64,000 bases of DNA from Utricularia gibba (lineage: Eukaryota; Streptophyta; Magnoliopsida; Lamiales; Lentibulariaceae): contig NEEC01000024.1 of NCBI GenBank assembly GCA_002189035.1, positions 806,001 to 870,000 on the forward strand, written 5' to 3'. Shown here piece by piece: positions 24,039 to 35,569 of this stretch (position 1 is its first letter; each line of letters begins with the position of its first letter). Made by a program: the position numbers and the translations under genes. A model generated the notes under the pieces. That model was not told the origin of the DNA, did no database searches, and worked only from the letters and a program-made list of their open reading frames with translations.

Positions 24039-26735
24039 TGATAAACAAAAATTTTAGCAATGTCTTTGCAATAAAACCAAATTTACGTTATAAAATAAAT
24101 TTATACGCCCTAATCTACACAAAATACAAATTTAGAAAACTTGTATAGTGGATGTCGGGGTCGATCACGAGGAGCTTGTGCTTGCTAGGTGTTTCAGCAG
24201 ATGCATAATTCGGAATAACAGTGAGTCTTCGTCTAAGCTCGGACCAACAGTGGTAAACAAGTTCGGTAAACAAGATCAGTTCTCAACGCGAAAGATAACA
24301 AGACTAGTTCTAACAAAGAGTAATATTAAGATGTCTTAAGGGTCTGCAAGTGGCATGGTGCCAAAATTCTTAATTTAATCTACCATGTTCCTACACTCAC
24401 AACTTCAAATAACCTAAGTCTACCCAGGTCATTCATCACTAACATTGCAATTAGGTCTACCCGCATGCAAAATATATAGAACAAGGTCTATTGGTTCTAC
24501 CCCGAACTAACACCTATTATTCCCGTCTTGATTTGTTGGTCTACCTTTAAATCAAGCATCTTAGTTGTGAAGTTACTTGTTCCCCTCCTTAGGTCTATTT
24601 ATGTAATAATAGAAACAAGAGCTAATAAAAAATGATGAATTTTATTATGAATCCTAGATCCACACCACCATTCTTTACCTTAAGGCATCCCTAAGGTTCT
24701 AGCTACTCATACTTGGAAGGTAAAATATGATAATGTTAACATAAAACAACGAAAAATGTCAAGAATATCGTGAAAGAGTTGGTTGCAAAAACTAAAAATG
24801 TCAACCAACAAAAGTAAAGAAGTGATAGTTCTGGTTTCCGTCGGCTACTGTTCACAGGCTGGAACAATAGTGCTAGACTGGATCTTGATCTTCTTCCTTC
24901 ACGTTGAAGGTTTTTCTCCGAAAAAAAATCGCCCTTCTTCTCCTTCTAGTTCTGTATTCTTCGTGTTGGGGGAGAAGCCCCCTTGCGTGCGTTCTACACT
25001 TGTTTGCATGTTCTTCCCACTCTATCCCCCTTTTTCGAAATATATCTCCTCTCCTTTACTCCATTGCACTGTTCCTAACACTAGCACTGTTCCCGGCCTG
25101 AACTTGCAAACTGCAGGCGGTAGAATAGTGCTCTTTGTCTCTCTTCAGATATTGCACTTTTTTTTACTTGTTCCACACGTTTGTGAGCCTGATTTTTGCT
25201 GCAAATCTCCCTACTGAACTTAGTCAAACATTAGTAACAAAGGTAGTGGATTAAATCAAAGGATTTAGTTCACTTTTCAACATAAACACATAAAATTAAC
25301 ATGAACACACAAAATTAACATAAACACACATAAACATGAAAAACCACATTTACCTAACCTAAACCACAATAAAACGTAATCATTTTGTATTATAAAATTC
25401 AGAGAAAATGTGTCATTGTTAAGTGTCATTTTCTAGTTAATTATTATGTATTATTATGTGTTAATTTTGTATGAAGTCGCCCAAATTAGGAGTCTTATTA
25501 TTAAGTATTTGATTTTTACTAGAAAATTCCTATTTTCCCATTTTGTGTATATTTTATGTCTTTTTTTCTCACACTTTGACCGAGACATGTCAGGAGACTG
25601 TCATAGAGTGTTGCAGGAGTATTGCAGGTGGTCAGACTCTGAGTTTTCGTGCCTTGTGCACGAGTTGGAATGATTGTGGGTGGAAGACTGACATTAGTCA
25701 AGGCCCCTGACTTACGGCATGTCAAAATATGCAGCAATGATTGGGCGCAAACTTGCACGCAAAGAAAGTATGGTGGCACACGCAAGACAAAAGGAATGAT
25801 GGGAAGGGGACCCAAAGGAGTTAATGCACGTGGGAAGTCATATAAAAACCACTTGGAGCACTTAGTTTCGGACTTTTGCCATTTCCTTTCTAGACTTAGA
25901 ACTTTTAGGTTCTTCCTCCCTTCCAAGGAGAAAGAACACTTAGCTTTCAATTTCCTTTCTGTTTACATGGCATTTTCGGGCTAAAAACCTTGAGTTTTTG
26001 GGAAGTAGATGAAGTCTCCTTCCAAGTCTTGAGCAATACACTTGGTTCTTCGCTGAATTGATTTCGGATTCTGCATACTTCCACACGCTTTGTTGCAGTC
26101 TTTCTTTAACAACTCCTAGTCAAGGTCCATGAGTAGCAGACCACTTCTCGCGGATTTTGGTGAAGATCAAGGTGAAGAGCACCAACTCCAACCCTGCTGG
26201 TTTGAGGGAAGTAGTGGATTGTTTGTGGCCTAGGTACCGCGACAGTGGACAGGTTGTGACCTCGGACCTGCCACTGGCCATTGGGTATTAGCTAGGCACA
26301 TGCGGCAATTCGGTTTTGATGGCAATCAAAGGCAATCCTCTTGTCTTCCTAATCGTCCAAGGGGGAATCACATGAGACTATTCCCGTGCCTCTTTGTCAA
26401 TCAGAGTGTAAGGGAGAGTAGGCTATTCCTTGCTCCTATAACTAGCTATTCGGAAGAAATCAGTGAAAACCAAGGCAAGGACGAACAAAGGAAGGTGATA
26501 GAATCTTATTCCCAGAAATTGCGTACCGTAGTCAAGGTCCATTACTTAGGTTGTAACTTTTATTTCTGCATCTTAAAAACCCTCTTTTACAAAACCGTGA
26601 CATTTTGTAGAAGTTATTTACAAAACACTTTACACGAAAAACAACTCCCTGATATCGATATCGTACTACGCTTTCTAGTGTTTTACGTTTTAAATATTTA
26701 AAATTTTTTGAGGAAACGACACGCAACAGTCATCA
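24039..26735 (-). mobile_element. Beta-family solo LTR (copy G), TSD CTAAT, split by an alpha solo LTR
   Basis: On the minus strand it starts TGATGACAC and ends TTTGTTTATCA. The start is divided by the nested alpha LTR, since only 'tgatgac' lies to its right. CTAAT lies at 24034-24038 and 26736-26740 and joins the gamma LTR seamlessly. Without the nest it is about 1.38 kb, like copies D and E. Confidence 0.9.
25417..26728 (+). mobile_element. Alpha-family solo LTR (copy F), TSD GTCAT
   Basis: The 1,312-bp LTR starts TGTTAAGTGTC and ends ACGACACGCAACA. GTCAT lies at 25412-25416 and 26729-26733. It inserted seven bases from the end of beta copy G. In its first 350 bp it is closer to the fragment at 54255-54636 than to copies A-C, so it belongs to an alpha subfamily. 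Confidence 0.93.
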
Positions 26736-26840
26736 CTAATGCACTTAGTCATGCCTTGAGATAAAAGGGTTAACAAGTTTGTTGTTCACTAAATCACATT
26801 AACCAAATATTACATTATTTCCTTACAAACCAACAGATCA

Positions 26841-27284
26841 ATATGCGTTAGAAATCTGATGGCGGTGGCCGTATGGCACAGTCTGAGAAGGGCCGAATTA
26901 CGGCAGAGCAGGCGGCCGATATCTGAAAAGCGAGATCACATAGCAGGCGCAGAAAGAAACCGATGTCTGTAGAATTCAGGACTTGGTCAGATCGACCTCT
27001 TCTATAAATAGAAGAAATCATAACGGAAAAAGGGTTTGACCCTAAGCCTCCCAACCTGTACCTTTCTTCACCATCTCGTCTTTTAAAGACTTTCTCCAGC
27101 GAGCTCCAATAGCTCCGTGGATTTTCCGTCCTTCAGCGGTTTCCACATAAAAATCCCCACCTGCCTTTCTTTCTGTTGATCAAATTGAACTAATCACCAA
27201 AAAGTATAACAAGGTGCGATATTTCCAACTGAACCTATAACCCATAAATCGGCCCCATCTCGGACACCGATTTTCACCCTTAAC
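26841..27284 (+). mobile_element. Partial second copy of the 511-bp repeat
   Basis: Closely similar to 9320-9764 from the 'ggtggccgtatggcacagtct' segment through the TATA-like CTATAAATAG to the right end ACCCTTAAC. The left about 70-80 bp are missing, and gamma LTR sequence abuts directly. No TSD is visible because the left end is lost. Confidence 0.7.
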
Positions 27285-30203
27285 AATAAGTTTTCTACTT
27301 CAAAGCATTACACCTCAATATCATGACACATCACGATACACATGAACACCATGCCATATCTCATGAACTTTTACTTATTTTAAATTACCAAATAGAAATC
27401 ATTTGACAATTAAGGAGGCTTTCTCCAGTAAAAAAAAAAAATCACAGAAATTCAAGCACTCAATAGAAAGTTACAAAATCCTGATGTTGGACTCGAAAAC
27501 CAATTTTTAGGGCTCAAGTAGATTTCAAAGGTTTTAAAAATACACCCATAGCTTCCTACTCCTATCTCCAAACTGATAAATTCTTTTTGAGACATCATCG
27601 CAACATAAGATACAAAAGTTATGTGCAGCATATCTCATGAATCATAGCCAATCACATAAAAGCCATGAAACACAGATAATCACGTAAGCACATATTTACA
27701 CACAGAGCACATCACATAAATTCCGAACCCGTCATCTTGCTTACCCCTGTCCAAATCAGCCCCTTCAAAAACCAAACCCTTCGTATATCATTCTAATATA
27801 AGCCTGCGAAGTTCTGCGATATTGGCACTACCGCAAAGCTCTCAACAAATCGAACTTCACAATGGTACAAACTATTCTTATGATATCCCTATCAACAGAC
27901 CCCCCTTCTATCCCTCATGTTCAAATGCTTTTCCTTTCATCTATCTTCTTCTTTTTATAACATTAGTCATGTTTATTTGTAATTCCTCTAAACGAGACAC
28001 ATCACCAACACATGACACTTTCTTATTCTACATGAAACACATGTCAATATCATATTAAAACACGTGGCACTCTCTGATTGGCAATGCTATATGTTTTATC
28101 TTTGTTGTCCTTAGCTTACTAAAATCATTGGCGCTTTCCAATTGGTCATGGTTGTATGTATGATTGTTCTATGTTCTACCTTTTCCTTTCCTCCTATTCC
28201 AATCTTAATTCTAAAACCTCACAATGTATGTGAACTTATTATGAGTATTGAGTAGTCCATACTCAAGGGGAAGGCATCCACTAAGAATGGCAAGTCTAGT
28301 ATTTCTCTACTTTCTACTTTTAGGGTTTATGAAGAGGTATTGGATCATCTTCCCGGTCTTTCTTTTGGAACCTCTCTATAAAAGGTTGTTCTTTTTTTTT
28401 TCTTTCTTGAATTATACATTTGTAAGTCGATACTCCATCATTTTCCAACAATACCTTATTGTATAAAATTCCCTCTAGGACAAATGAATTTTTAAGCATT
28501 CATCAATAAAATTTGCATCATAGCCTTTCACCCCATTTTGGTCCATCTATTAGCACAACAAGGAAGAGAGGCTGTATAACTTGCCTACAAAGTTTGCAAA
28601 GGGCCTTTGTTTCGTCCATGCTATCAATTTGCAACTCCTTGATTGCCCTTCATGAAAATGGTATGCTTGCTCTGCCATGTAGGAGTTTGAATCTGAAAAC
28701 TATGGTTAGAACAACTCCTAAACAAATAATATGTCCTTAAGTACCACTAATTACCTCCCACATGGGCATGTGTGTTGTTCATAAGGCTTTGTGAAATGGT
28801 TTTTCTTGACCAGACAATGCTTCAATGCTTGTAGTGGAGACAAGCACTTAGGGCTTTTAGAGGGTGATATGTATTTTGGCTCCATCTTAAGGGGGCCAAT
28901 GGTCGAAGATTTCTGACATTTATTCTCACAAGGGATAATGTAATTCTTGCAACCAATAAGGGAAGGTAGCTCTCTGTTTGGCCTTCTCTAAAGTCCTCAC
29001 TGCAAAAAAATTAATGACATTCAATGTATACTCATAAAATTAATGACATTCAATGTAATTCCCTAAGTTAGACCCTTTCTTAAGCTAAAGTCTTTGGTTG
29101 CAAAAATGTCCCTAGTATGATGCTTTGAGGGTGTTCACCACATAGTTTTGGGGGCACTTAGGATTGACTACTAGTCCTTCAAGGACATCCATAAAATAAT
29201 AAACATAACAAAGATATTTTACTAATAAATCATCAAAGTAAGGTATTTCAAAAATAAAAGATTAATGACAAAGTTCTATAGAATCATGATCAATCCACGC
29301 CCAAAAGAAAATGAGACTACAACCAAGGATGTCACACACGTTAGATGAAAGATTTAGGCACCTAAGGAGAGCTACTATGCATAGAGTAATAATTACCTTA
29401 CTGTATATTAAAGACTACCTTCTCCTTGTAATGGTCTTCAGTACTTTTTATTTCCATGGATTCTATAACTCTTAGGAGATAGCCTAGCTCCATGAAGAAA
29501 CCACCACGTCGTTCCAATTCCCAGGGGGTATGACAAAGGTTCTTCCCTATTCTTAACTACCCATTACTGATTCGCAAAGATTAGAACATAATATTATGCC
29601 ATCTCTACTCTACTGAATCCATCAGCTTCTTCTTGAGTCAGTTAAGTAGTCCTTGCTGGGTAAAACACAAAAAGGAAAGGATGACTTATATCCCCAATTC
29701 CACTAGTAACGTGGAATCTCATGTTCGCCCAAGCTGCCATCCAAGCTTCTTGGCTCGAAAACTTCTCCATGCGCCGACCTACAGTAATACATTGGGACTC
29801 CAATCTGCAGATAGTGAATGAACAGTCACCAAAATCATCAAAAAATAAGGATCTAGAGAATATTGCTCACATCCTCCCGGCCCTCATGATTGAGGTTATC
29901 TATACAAGAATCACCGGGTCAATATCACATTTATGGAAATACTCGTAGCTCCTGTTGTTCCACCTTCACGAAGGCAATGGATGAGGGTGGGAATTCACCT
30001 CAAGCCCTCAGTTACTTTCGAGTATATTCGTAAGGGTGTATTTGTTCTCACAAAATTAATATACCAAAAATATTTTAATAAGAATATGTAGATAGAAAAG
30101 GAATATGTTTTAATAGATACAAAATATTTTGGAGTTCATTTTTATCAAACAACGATTGTATCTTTTTCTAAAAAATTAATATATCGTCTAATAAATCCAA
30201 CCC
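27285..30203. other. Unassigned spacer
   Basis: About 2.9 kb without a convincing gene. Open frames of up to about 80 codons (near 27822, 28248, 29633 and 29721) lack recognisable motifs, and their neighbours are stop-rich. A duplicated 21-bp phrase ('ttaatgacattcaatgta') occurs near 29010 and 29041. No paired terminal repeats were found. Confidence 0.4.
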
Positions 30204-30211
30204 ACCATGAA

Positions 30212-30614
30212 TAGAGGTGGGCACGGGTCCGACTCGGCGGGTCACGGGTCGAACCCGCCGGGTAAAAAATGAAATGGCTGACTTGGTGGGTATGAGTTGA
30301 CGGGTTGGATGGGCTGACCCGTCCCGGGTCACGGGTTGACATGTGTCATTTTTTTTTTAACTTTAATAATATTAGACATATTCATTGATAATTAGATTAT
30401 GGGCTACTTATGTATTTATATTTTTGTGAGTTAGTCCAATATTTCTTAATACACTACACGCTAGGCCCATTTATACTGATCTGCCGGATGACTCGTACCT
30501 GTGTACAACCGACCCGTCCCGTACCCGTTTTCGACGGTTACGGGTTACGGGTTGGACCCATCACGGGTTGACCCGCCGGATACACGGGTCAACCCGTAAC
30601 CGTGCCCAGCTCTA
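30212..30614. mobile_element. hAT-type MITE, 403 bp, TSD ACCATGAA
   Basis: The ends are TAGAGGTGGGCACGG (left) and TAGAGCTGGGCACGG (right, reverse complement), one mismatch in 15. ACCATGAA at 30204-30211 is repeated exactly at 30615-30622; an 8-bp TSD and TAGRGNTGGGCA-like ends are typical of hAT elements. Both arms are GC-rich with repeated ACGGGTT/AACCCGT words, the centre is AT-rich, and there is no transposase. It is a non-autonomous copy. Confidence 0.93.
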
Positions 30615-30622
30615 ACCATGAA

Positions 30623-31698
30623 AGAAAGTAAATGAATGAAATGGAGTGAAAGAAAATTGTGAGGAAAAATCCAAAGGAAAAAAGATCGTTCTAATATACT
30701 ATTAGAGAAAGGTAAATTACATTTCTTGAGATATCCAAATTTTTACTTCATTTGATCTTTTAAATATTAAGTATTTAAAATCTCAAATACATTATTCTTC
30801 TTTTTTAAATCCTCAAAAAAAATAATGAAATATAATTTTACAAGTACCATCAATTATGTTTAACAAACCCACCCATTGTGAATACACTGACAATGCACAG
30901 TCACTTTGAAGGATTACCAAAGCATGATGTGAATCTTTCATACTTGTTTACAGGAGCTACTTCACAATGCCAAAGGAAGGGCTTGAGAGGAGAGGTACAC
31001 GAAAACTTTCATCCTTGTTTTTATCGTCTTCATGTACTTGGAAAAGTTTCCTGCACCTTGCAAGCGTTTGGTATTGTGAAGTTGCCCTTGTAATCAAGGG
31101 TGAAAGATTCAACACCAGAAAATGTTTGTTTTGGTTTAAGAGCCCAGTATAGGCTCATACCAAAGGCAGTGAGTATAATGAATCAGGTTGTTCATAACTT
31201 CCGCTCCACGCATGCTTCAGAGTCCGTCCAGCTGTGGGATTCCTTTCAAATTTCAAAATTTTTAATACCCTTTTAACTTCGTTGCGGCAAATGGAGAACC
31301 TTTGCGTCCATTTCTGTACTGCGACCTACGGTGAAAGTAGTTCTTGACAGAGGTATGTATACTGCTTTTCGTAGTTCGTCTGTGATTTGTTCTTGTTTGG
31401 ATTTCAGGGTTTATGTACCTTGCTGTTTCCCAGAAACCTTCCACGATTACGGTTTTTACGGTGTAGTTAGTTCAATGCTTTCCGTTTCTTTTTTCTTTTA
31501 CGTAGTCTGACGCTCAGGTAGCCACCGTTACTTCCGGTGGGGATTTTCTTGCTGTGTTGATGTCGTTGATTCGTTTCTGCCTACAAGTTGTTCGCCGAAA
31601 TGCTCTTCTTTTTAATTCATTTGAATTTTCTTTGTATTGGTATCCCGTGACTTTCGGATCGTCGGTAACTTGATTTTTATTTTTACGTTCCAGCAAGC
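30623..31698. other. Spacer and 5' region of HAL3
   Basis: 30623-31200 is AT-rich without a gene. 31250-31700 probably holds the HAL3 promoter end and 5' UTR. A donor-like AGAG|GTATGT near 31352 and a pyrimidine-rich acceptor ending CCAG at 31690-31693 suggest a leader intron of about 340 bp. No clear TATA box was seen. Confidence 0.4.
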
Positions 31699-31725
31699 AT
31701 GTCATGGCGACCTCGGTGGCTATGA
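31699..31725 (+). promoter_or_regulatory. Upstream ORF overlapping the HAL3 start
   Basis: An ATG five bases before the HAL3 ATG opens an eight-codon frame (+1 relative to HAL3) that ends in TGA inside the HAL3 coding sequence. Ribosomes starting there would miss the HAL3 start, so HAL3 translation would depend on leaky scanning. The ATG is seen directly; the regulatory effect is inferred. Confidence 0.5.
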
Positions 31726-32451
31726 ACGATGCTCCGAGGAAGCATAGGATTCTACTTGCAGCCACCGGATGTGTCGCTGCAATGAAGTTTGCTCATCTTT
31801 GCCATTGTTTTGTCGAGTGGGCTGAAGTAAAAGCTGTTGCCACTAGAGCGTCATACCATTTTCTCGACATTGCTTCCCTCCCAAAAGATGTGATTCTTTA
31901 CACTGATGAAGATGAATGGTCTAGTTGGAACAGGATTGGTGACAGCGTGCTGCACATTGAGCTTCGAAGGTGGGCTGACGTTTTGGTCATTGCACCGCTG
32001 TCTGCGAATACACTTGCGAAGGTGAGTTGAGTTGTCTCCTTGAATGCACGGCATATCTCTCAATCTCAAACCACATGAAAATGCTTTGCCTGCTTCGAAT
32101 TTGATGTCTCGTGCTTCAAGACTCCATCATCAAGTTGTTTAACGTTTATCTTCTTATGTGGATCAGATTGCCACAGGATTATGCGATAACTTACTGACCT
32201 GCATCGTTCGGGCATGGGACTACAGCAAGCCACTGTTTGTTGCACCTTCAATGAACACCCTGATGTGGACCAATCCTTTCACTGAACGGCACCTGATGGT
32301 AGTCGACGAACTCGGGGTCTCCCTCATCCCACCGGTAAGGAAGAGGCTGGCCTGTGGGGATTACGGGAATGGAGCAATGGCTGAACCTTCGCACATATAT
32401 TCCACCATAAGGCTTCTCTTTGAGAAACGCGCAGCCTCCAGCGGTCAGTAA
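31704..32451 (+). CDS. HAL3: Phosphopantothenoylcysteine decarboxylase (HAL3 flavoprotein)
   Basis: Two exons, 31704-32021 and 32167-32451, join in phase across a 145-bp GT-AG intron to give 200 residues; Arabidopsis HAL3a has about 209. The family is an FMN-dependent, trimeric cytosolic enzyme that decarboxylates 4'-phosphopantothenoylcysteine to 4'-phosphopantetheine in coenzyme A synthesis, and plant members also affect salt tolerance and growth. Visible motifs are the N-terminal flavoprotein strand HRILLAATGCVAAMKF (residues 14-29), TDEDEWSSWNRIGD (67-80), the catalytic His in HIELRRWADVLVIAPLSANT (His84), the substrate-recognition PSMNTLMW (Asn136) and the flexible-flap Cys in RLACGDYGNGAMAEP (Cys169). 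All key residues are present and the frame is intact. Its 3' end faces the Der-type GTPase gene 198 bp away. Confidence 0.96.
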
Positions 32452-32649
32452 TGCAATTTTACATGGTTTTGTGAAATTCTCTTATTCTTTGGAATGACGG
32501 GCAATTAGGGTGCTGGAGGTTGTAGTCAGCAGAAAGATATATTCGTTCCTTGGAGAATGCAAGTGACAAAGAATACATCATAGCACATTTGCATTTGATA
32601 CGTTTCTATGGAAAAAGTACTAACAACATTGTACGCCATCGACTTCGTT

Positions 32650-35569
32650 TCATATAGTAACAGGGCTGCCCAACACAGCAGTGCTTCTTTTGTCGGACGA
32701 TGCCTGCATTCGTCTCTTGGATCTTACAGCTGCTGCTGCACCCTGTTTCCTGCCAGAAGCGGCTGCCCTGCCTTTATTTGCATTTTGCGTTATGCGAATG
32801 GGGATTCCGCTGAGATGGAAATCATCTGTTAGTGATTTGCTCAAGAACCTCACTTCTGTATCTGGCAGCTGGTCCTTGCCACTCAGAAATGCAACAAATG
32901 TGGGTGGCCGGGCTTTCACTTGAGTGAAGTACTTGACCTTTGGCTGCGTCGACTGATCTTTCCAGGAATGTCTGCTCATGACCTGCAAGTCCAGAAACCA
33001 TAGCTTATCACATCTGCTGTATGGCGAAGCAGAGACGCGATGAAACCTTTTGTAGCCAACGGTTGAGACGAGCTGTTGGCAATCTACAGCACCACTTTTC
33101 GTAAGTGTCGACTACTTGACGCATCACGGCTATCCGGCCTCTCCCTTCGATGGCAGATACGAATACGACAGGTATTCCAGTCACCTGAACACAATGAAAT
33201 AGCAGGCGGCAATAGTACAAGGAAAAAAATAATGTAACAAAACGACAAGCTCCAGAATGCAGGCAACATTACCTGTGGGATGACTGTCTGAATTTCTTCT
33301 GGTACTGCATTGATCACACTCTCATACATCTTCGGGTTCCCTCTTAAAAGGTCCATCTTATTCACCACGACAACCAGACCTCGGCCTTCTTCGACTGCTC
33401 GCCTGGCTATAGCTACTTCGGCATGCTTCATACTCCTTTTGGCCTTCGCAATCTGCTCCAAGAGAATGAAAATGACCGATAAATGAAGACCATCATTACT
33501 CTGGTTTCCGGTACACAATGTTGTGAATTGTGTAAAGGACAGAGTTTGGTTTTAATAAACATACCTCCTGGGCGTCCAAAACCAACGCAACAACATGCGC
33601 CCTCATGAGATGCTTCCTTGACTGCACAATGCTTAATGAAGACGGCCCCTTGTCCTGTTTTGTTCTTTCCAACCACCCGGCAGTGTCAACCTGCATAGCA
33701 TTTTGAGCCGCGCGCATTAGGAGGTGCTGAGGCATTTTGAGGTGTAGACTGATGGACAACGAGAGGTAAACAAACTCAAGTCGACGCTCACCAGATATAT
33801 GCTTCGCCCATCATACTCAAATTCAACCCGAATCGAATCTCTGGTTAAGCCAGATTCGGGCCCAACCAAAATGCGGTTTTCTTGTAAAATTGCATTGAGT
33901 AATGTGGATTTCCCTACGTTTGGTCTCCCAACTATTGCCAACTGCAATGGAAGCTTGCCTTCAGCATCATTGGACTTCAGTGATGCACTCCGAGTTGGCT
34001 CCCCATCCGCAACTGAAAAAAAAAAAAAAAATAGCACCCCAATCGGCGACATTAGCCTGTATAAACAGCACCCACAAAACCAGAATGCTGACATGATGAA
34101 GGAAAATGAAAAGTGGCCTTTGAGATTTTACCGTTCATCTGGATCACATACTCCAAAAGCAATGGTCTCATAGCTTGATAAAGCTCAGACATTCCTAGTC
34201 CAGTTTCAGCAGATACAGCAAGAGGATCACCAAATCCTAGCGTATAAGCTTCACCAGCAGCAGCAGCAAGAGAGCCAGAAAATTCATCCAGCAACTCAGC
34301 TTTATTCATAACCACGATAGTTTTCATATTTGGGGCATTCTTTCTTAGCCACTTCCCAACATCCAAATCCATGGGCTGAAGGCCATCTCTGTAGTCGTTT
34401 TTTTTAAAATTTAAAGCAAGTAAATTGTCAAGCTCGTACTACAGAGATGTCTAGTCAGGCAAGAAAGGACCAGTAACAAGCAAAATCACATATTCTTAGG
34501 CAAGAAAGGGAACAATCTAACCTTGCATCAACTAGGAATAGAGCAAGTTGGGCCTTTAGAAGGACATCTGCAGTCATTGCAGCTGTCCTTCCAAGAACAG
34601 AACCTGAAGATGCCTCTGCCTCCAAACCTGCTGAATCTACAACACGAAAGCGCAGGTCACCCAACTTAGCAACCCCATCTCGTATGTCACGTGTAACATG
34701 GTCGTTTGGTGTGTTGTAAACAAGAGCTTCTCTTCTTCGAATTAGCCTAAAACATAACAAGACACTCACATCTCAAACGCAGAAAAATGAGAAAAGATGA
34801 TCATGTCAATCCATAGTTAAGCACGAAGTCAGGATGTGAGTCTTCACCGGTTAAATAAAGCTGACTTTCCAACATTGGGACGGCCAATTATGATGACTGA
34901 TGGTAGCTTCTCAACAGGAATTTTAGTAAAATCAACCGATTTTGATGAGGTAAACTTATCATTTGGGACATCCGCTAGACCTGCAAGAGCCTCAGCATCT
35001 TCAATTTCACAGCTTGAATCAGTGGATGACAATGTGGTTTCAGATATACTTCCAGCATTCTGACAACATAAAGAGCGTGATATACAGAATGAACTTCCAC
35101 CCCCCAATCTGAAGGAAGTTACTCCACTATCACAGGATGTCGTAGTCCCTAACCACAGATATTGTGGCACACGTGTTAAAACCCCAAAGATCAGCAAAAT
35201 CAAGCCTTGCCCTCAATTATCATTCAGCAAAAAGGTAACGATATCGATCATTCACTTTATTCAAAGAATAGTTGCAGATTTAAAAAATTACTTATGCACA
35301 TCGAATCCAGTATATAGAGACACTTATAAGTAGTATCAAAACCTGAAGCTTTTGACTTCAAACATGTAAAAAAAAAAAAAAAAACGCAAGGAGTGTTTAC
35401 AATACGGTGATGCTATTTGTCTGCTGCCGCTTAGAACGGTTCCTTCTCCAATGCCAAACAAGTTCGAAGCTTGTTCCCCTCCAGATATTATGGTGCGATA
35501 CCTTAAGCGTTTAGCAACAGAGAAAAGGGCTCCTCGGCTCGATAAAGCCCAAAAGAATGCCTTGCACAT
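32650..35569 (-). CDS. DER: Der/EngA-type double-GTPase, organellar ribosome assembly
   Basis: Nine exons: 35569-35401, 35148-34848, 34746-34522, 34388-34132, 34012-33792, 33690-33565, 33452-33273, 33184-33047 and 32982-32650. They join through GT-AG introns with consistent phases into 650 codons (649 residues plus stop), close to the length I recall for Arabidopsis EMB2738. Der proteins have two tandem GTPase domains and a KH-like domain, and act in large-subunit maturation; the plant form is plastid-associated. GTPase 1 shows GRPNVGKS (145-152), DSAG (194-197), NKAE (260-263) and SAE (291-293). GTPase 2 shows GRPNVGKS (346-353), DTAG (393-396), NKMD (464-467) and VSA (502-504). The KH-like end shows [20 protein letters not shown] (from about 555). 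Residues 1-60, basic and Ser-rich, fit a transit peptide. ATG 35569 is the first in frame. Exon 1 and its splice are the least certain. Confidence 0.93.

Larger units (their letters stand above)
19436..26840 (+). mobile_element. Gamma-family LTR interrupted by two insertions, 3' end missing
   Basis: Three gamma segments read in order. 19436-19571 starts TGATAACACATATTTTTGAG. 23533-24038 runs from the AGCAATGCAG region to 'catgagtagctaat'. 26736-26840 resumes at 'ctaatgcacttag'. A PIF/Harbinger element fills 19572-23529 and a beta solo LTR 24039-26735. The last several hundred bases of the LTR are absent and a partial 511-bp-type repeat follows. It could be the 3' LTR of the Athila copy to its left or an independent LTR. 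Confidence 0.8.

Noticed and set aside
24783-25217. 144-codon open frame in beta copy G
   Set aside because: Same cause as in copy E: the LTR strand opposite its purine-rich region. No motifs.
29633-29948. Two overlapping plus-strand frames with a somewhat gene-like sequence
   Set aside because: I could not connect them to a family or find splice partners, and the flanks are stop-rich.
33799-34173. Open frames of over 100 codons antisense to the Der-type gene
   Set aside because: Mirror frames of conserved GTPase exons, spanning exon-intron borders, with no signal of their own.
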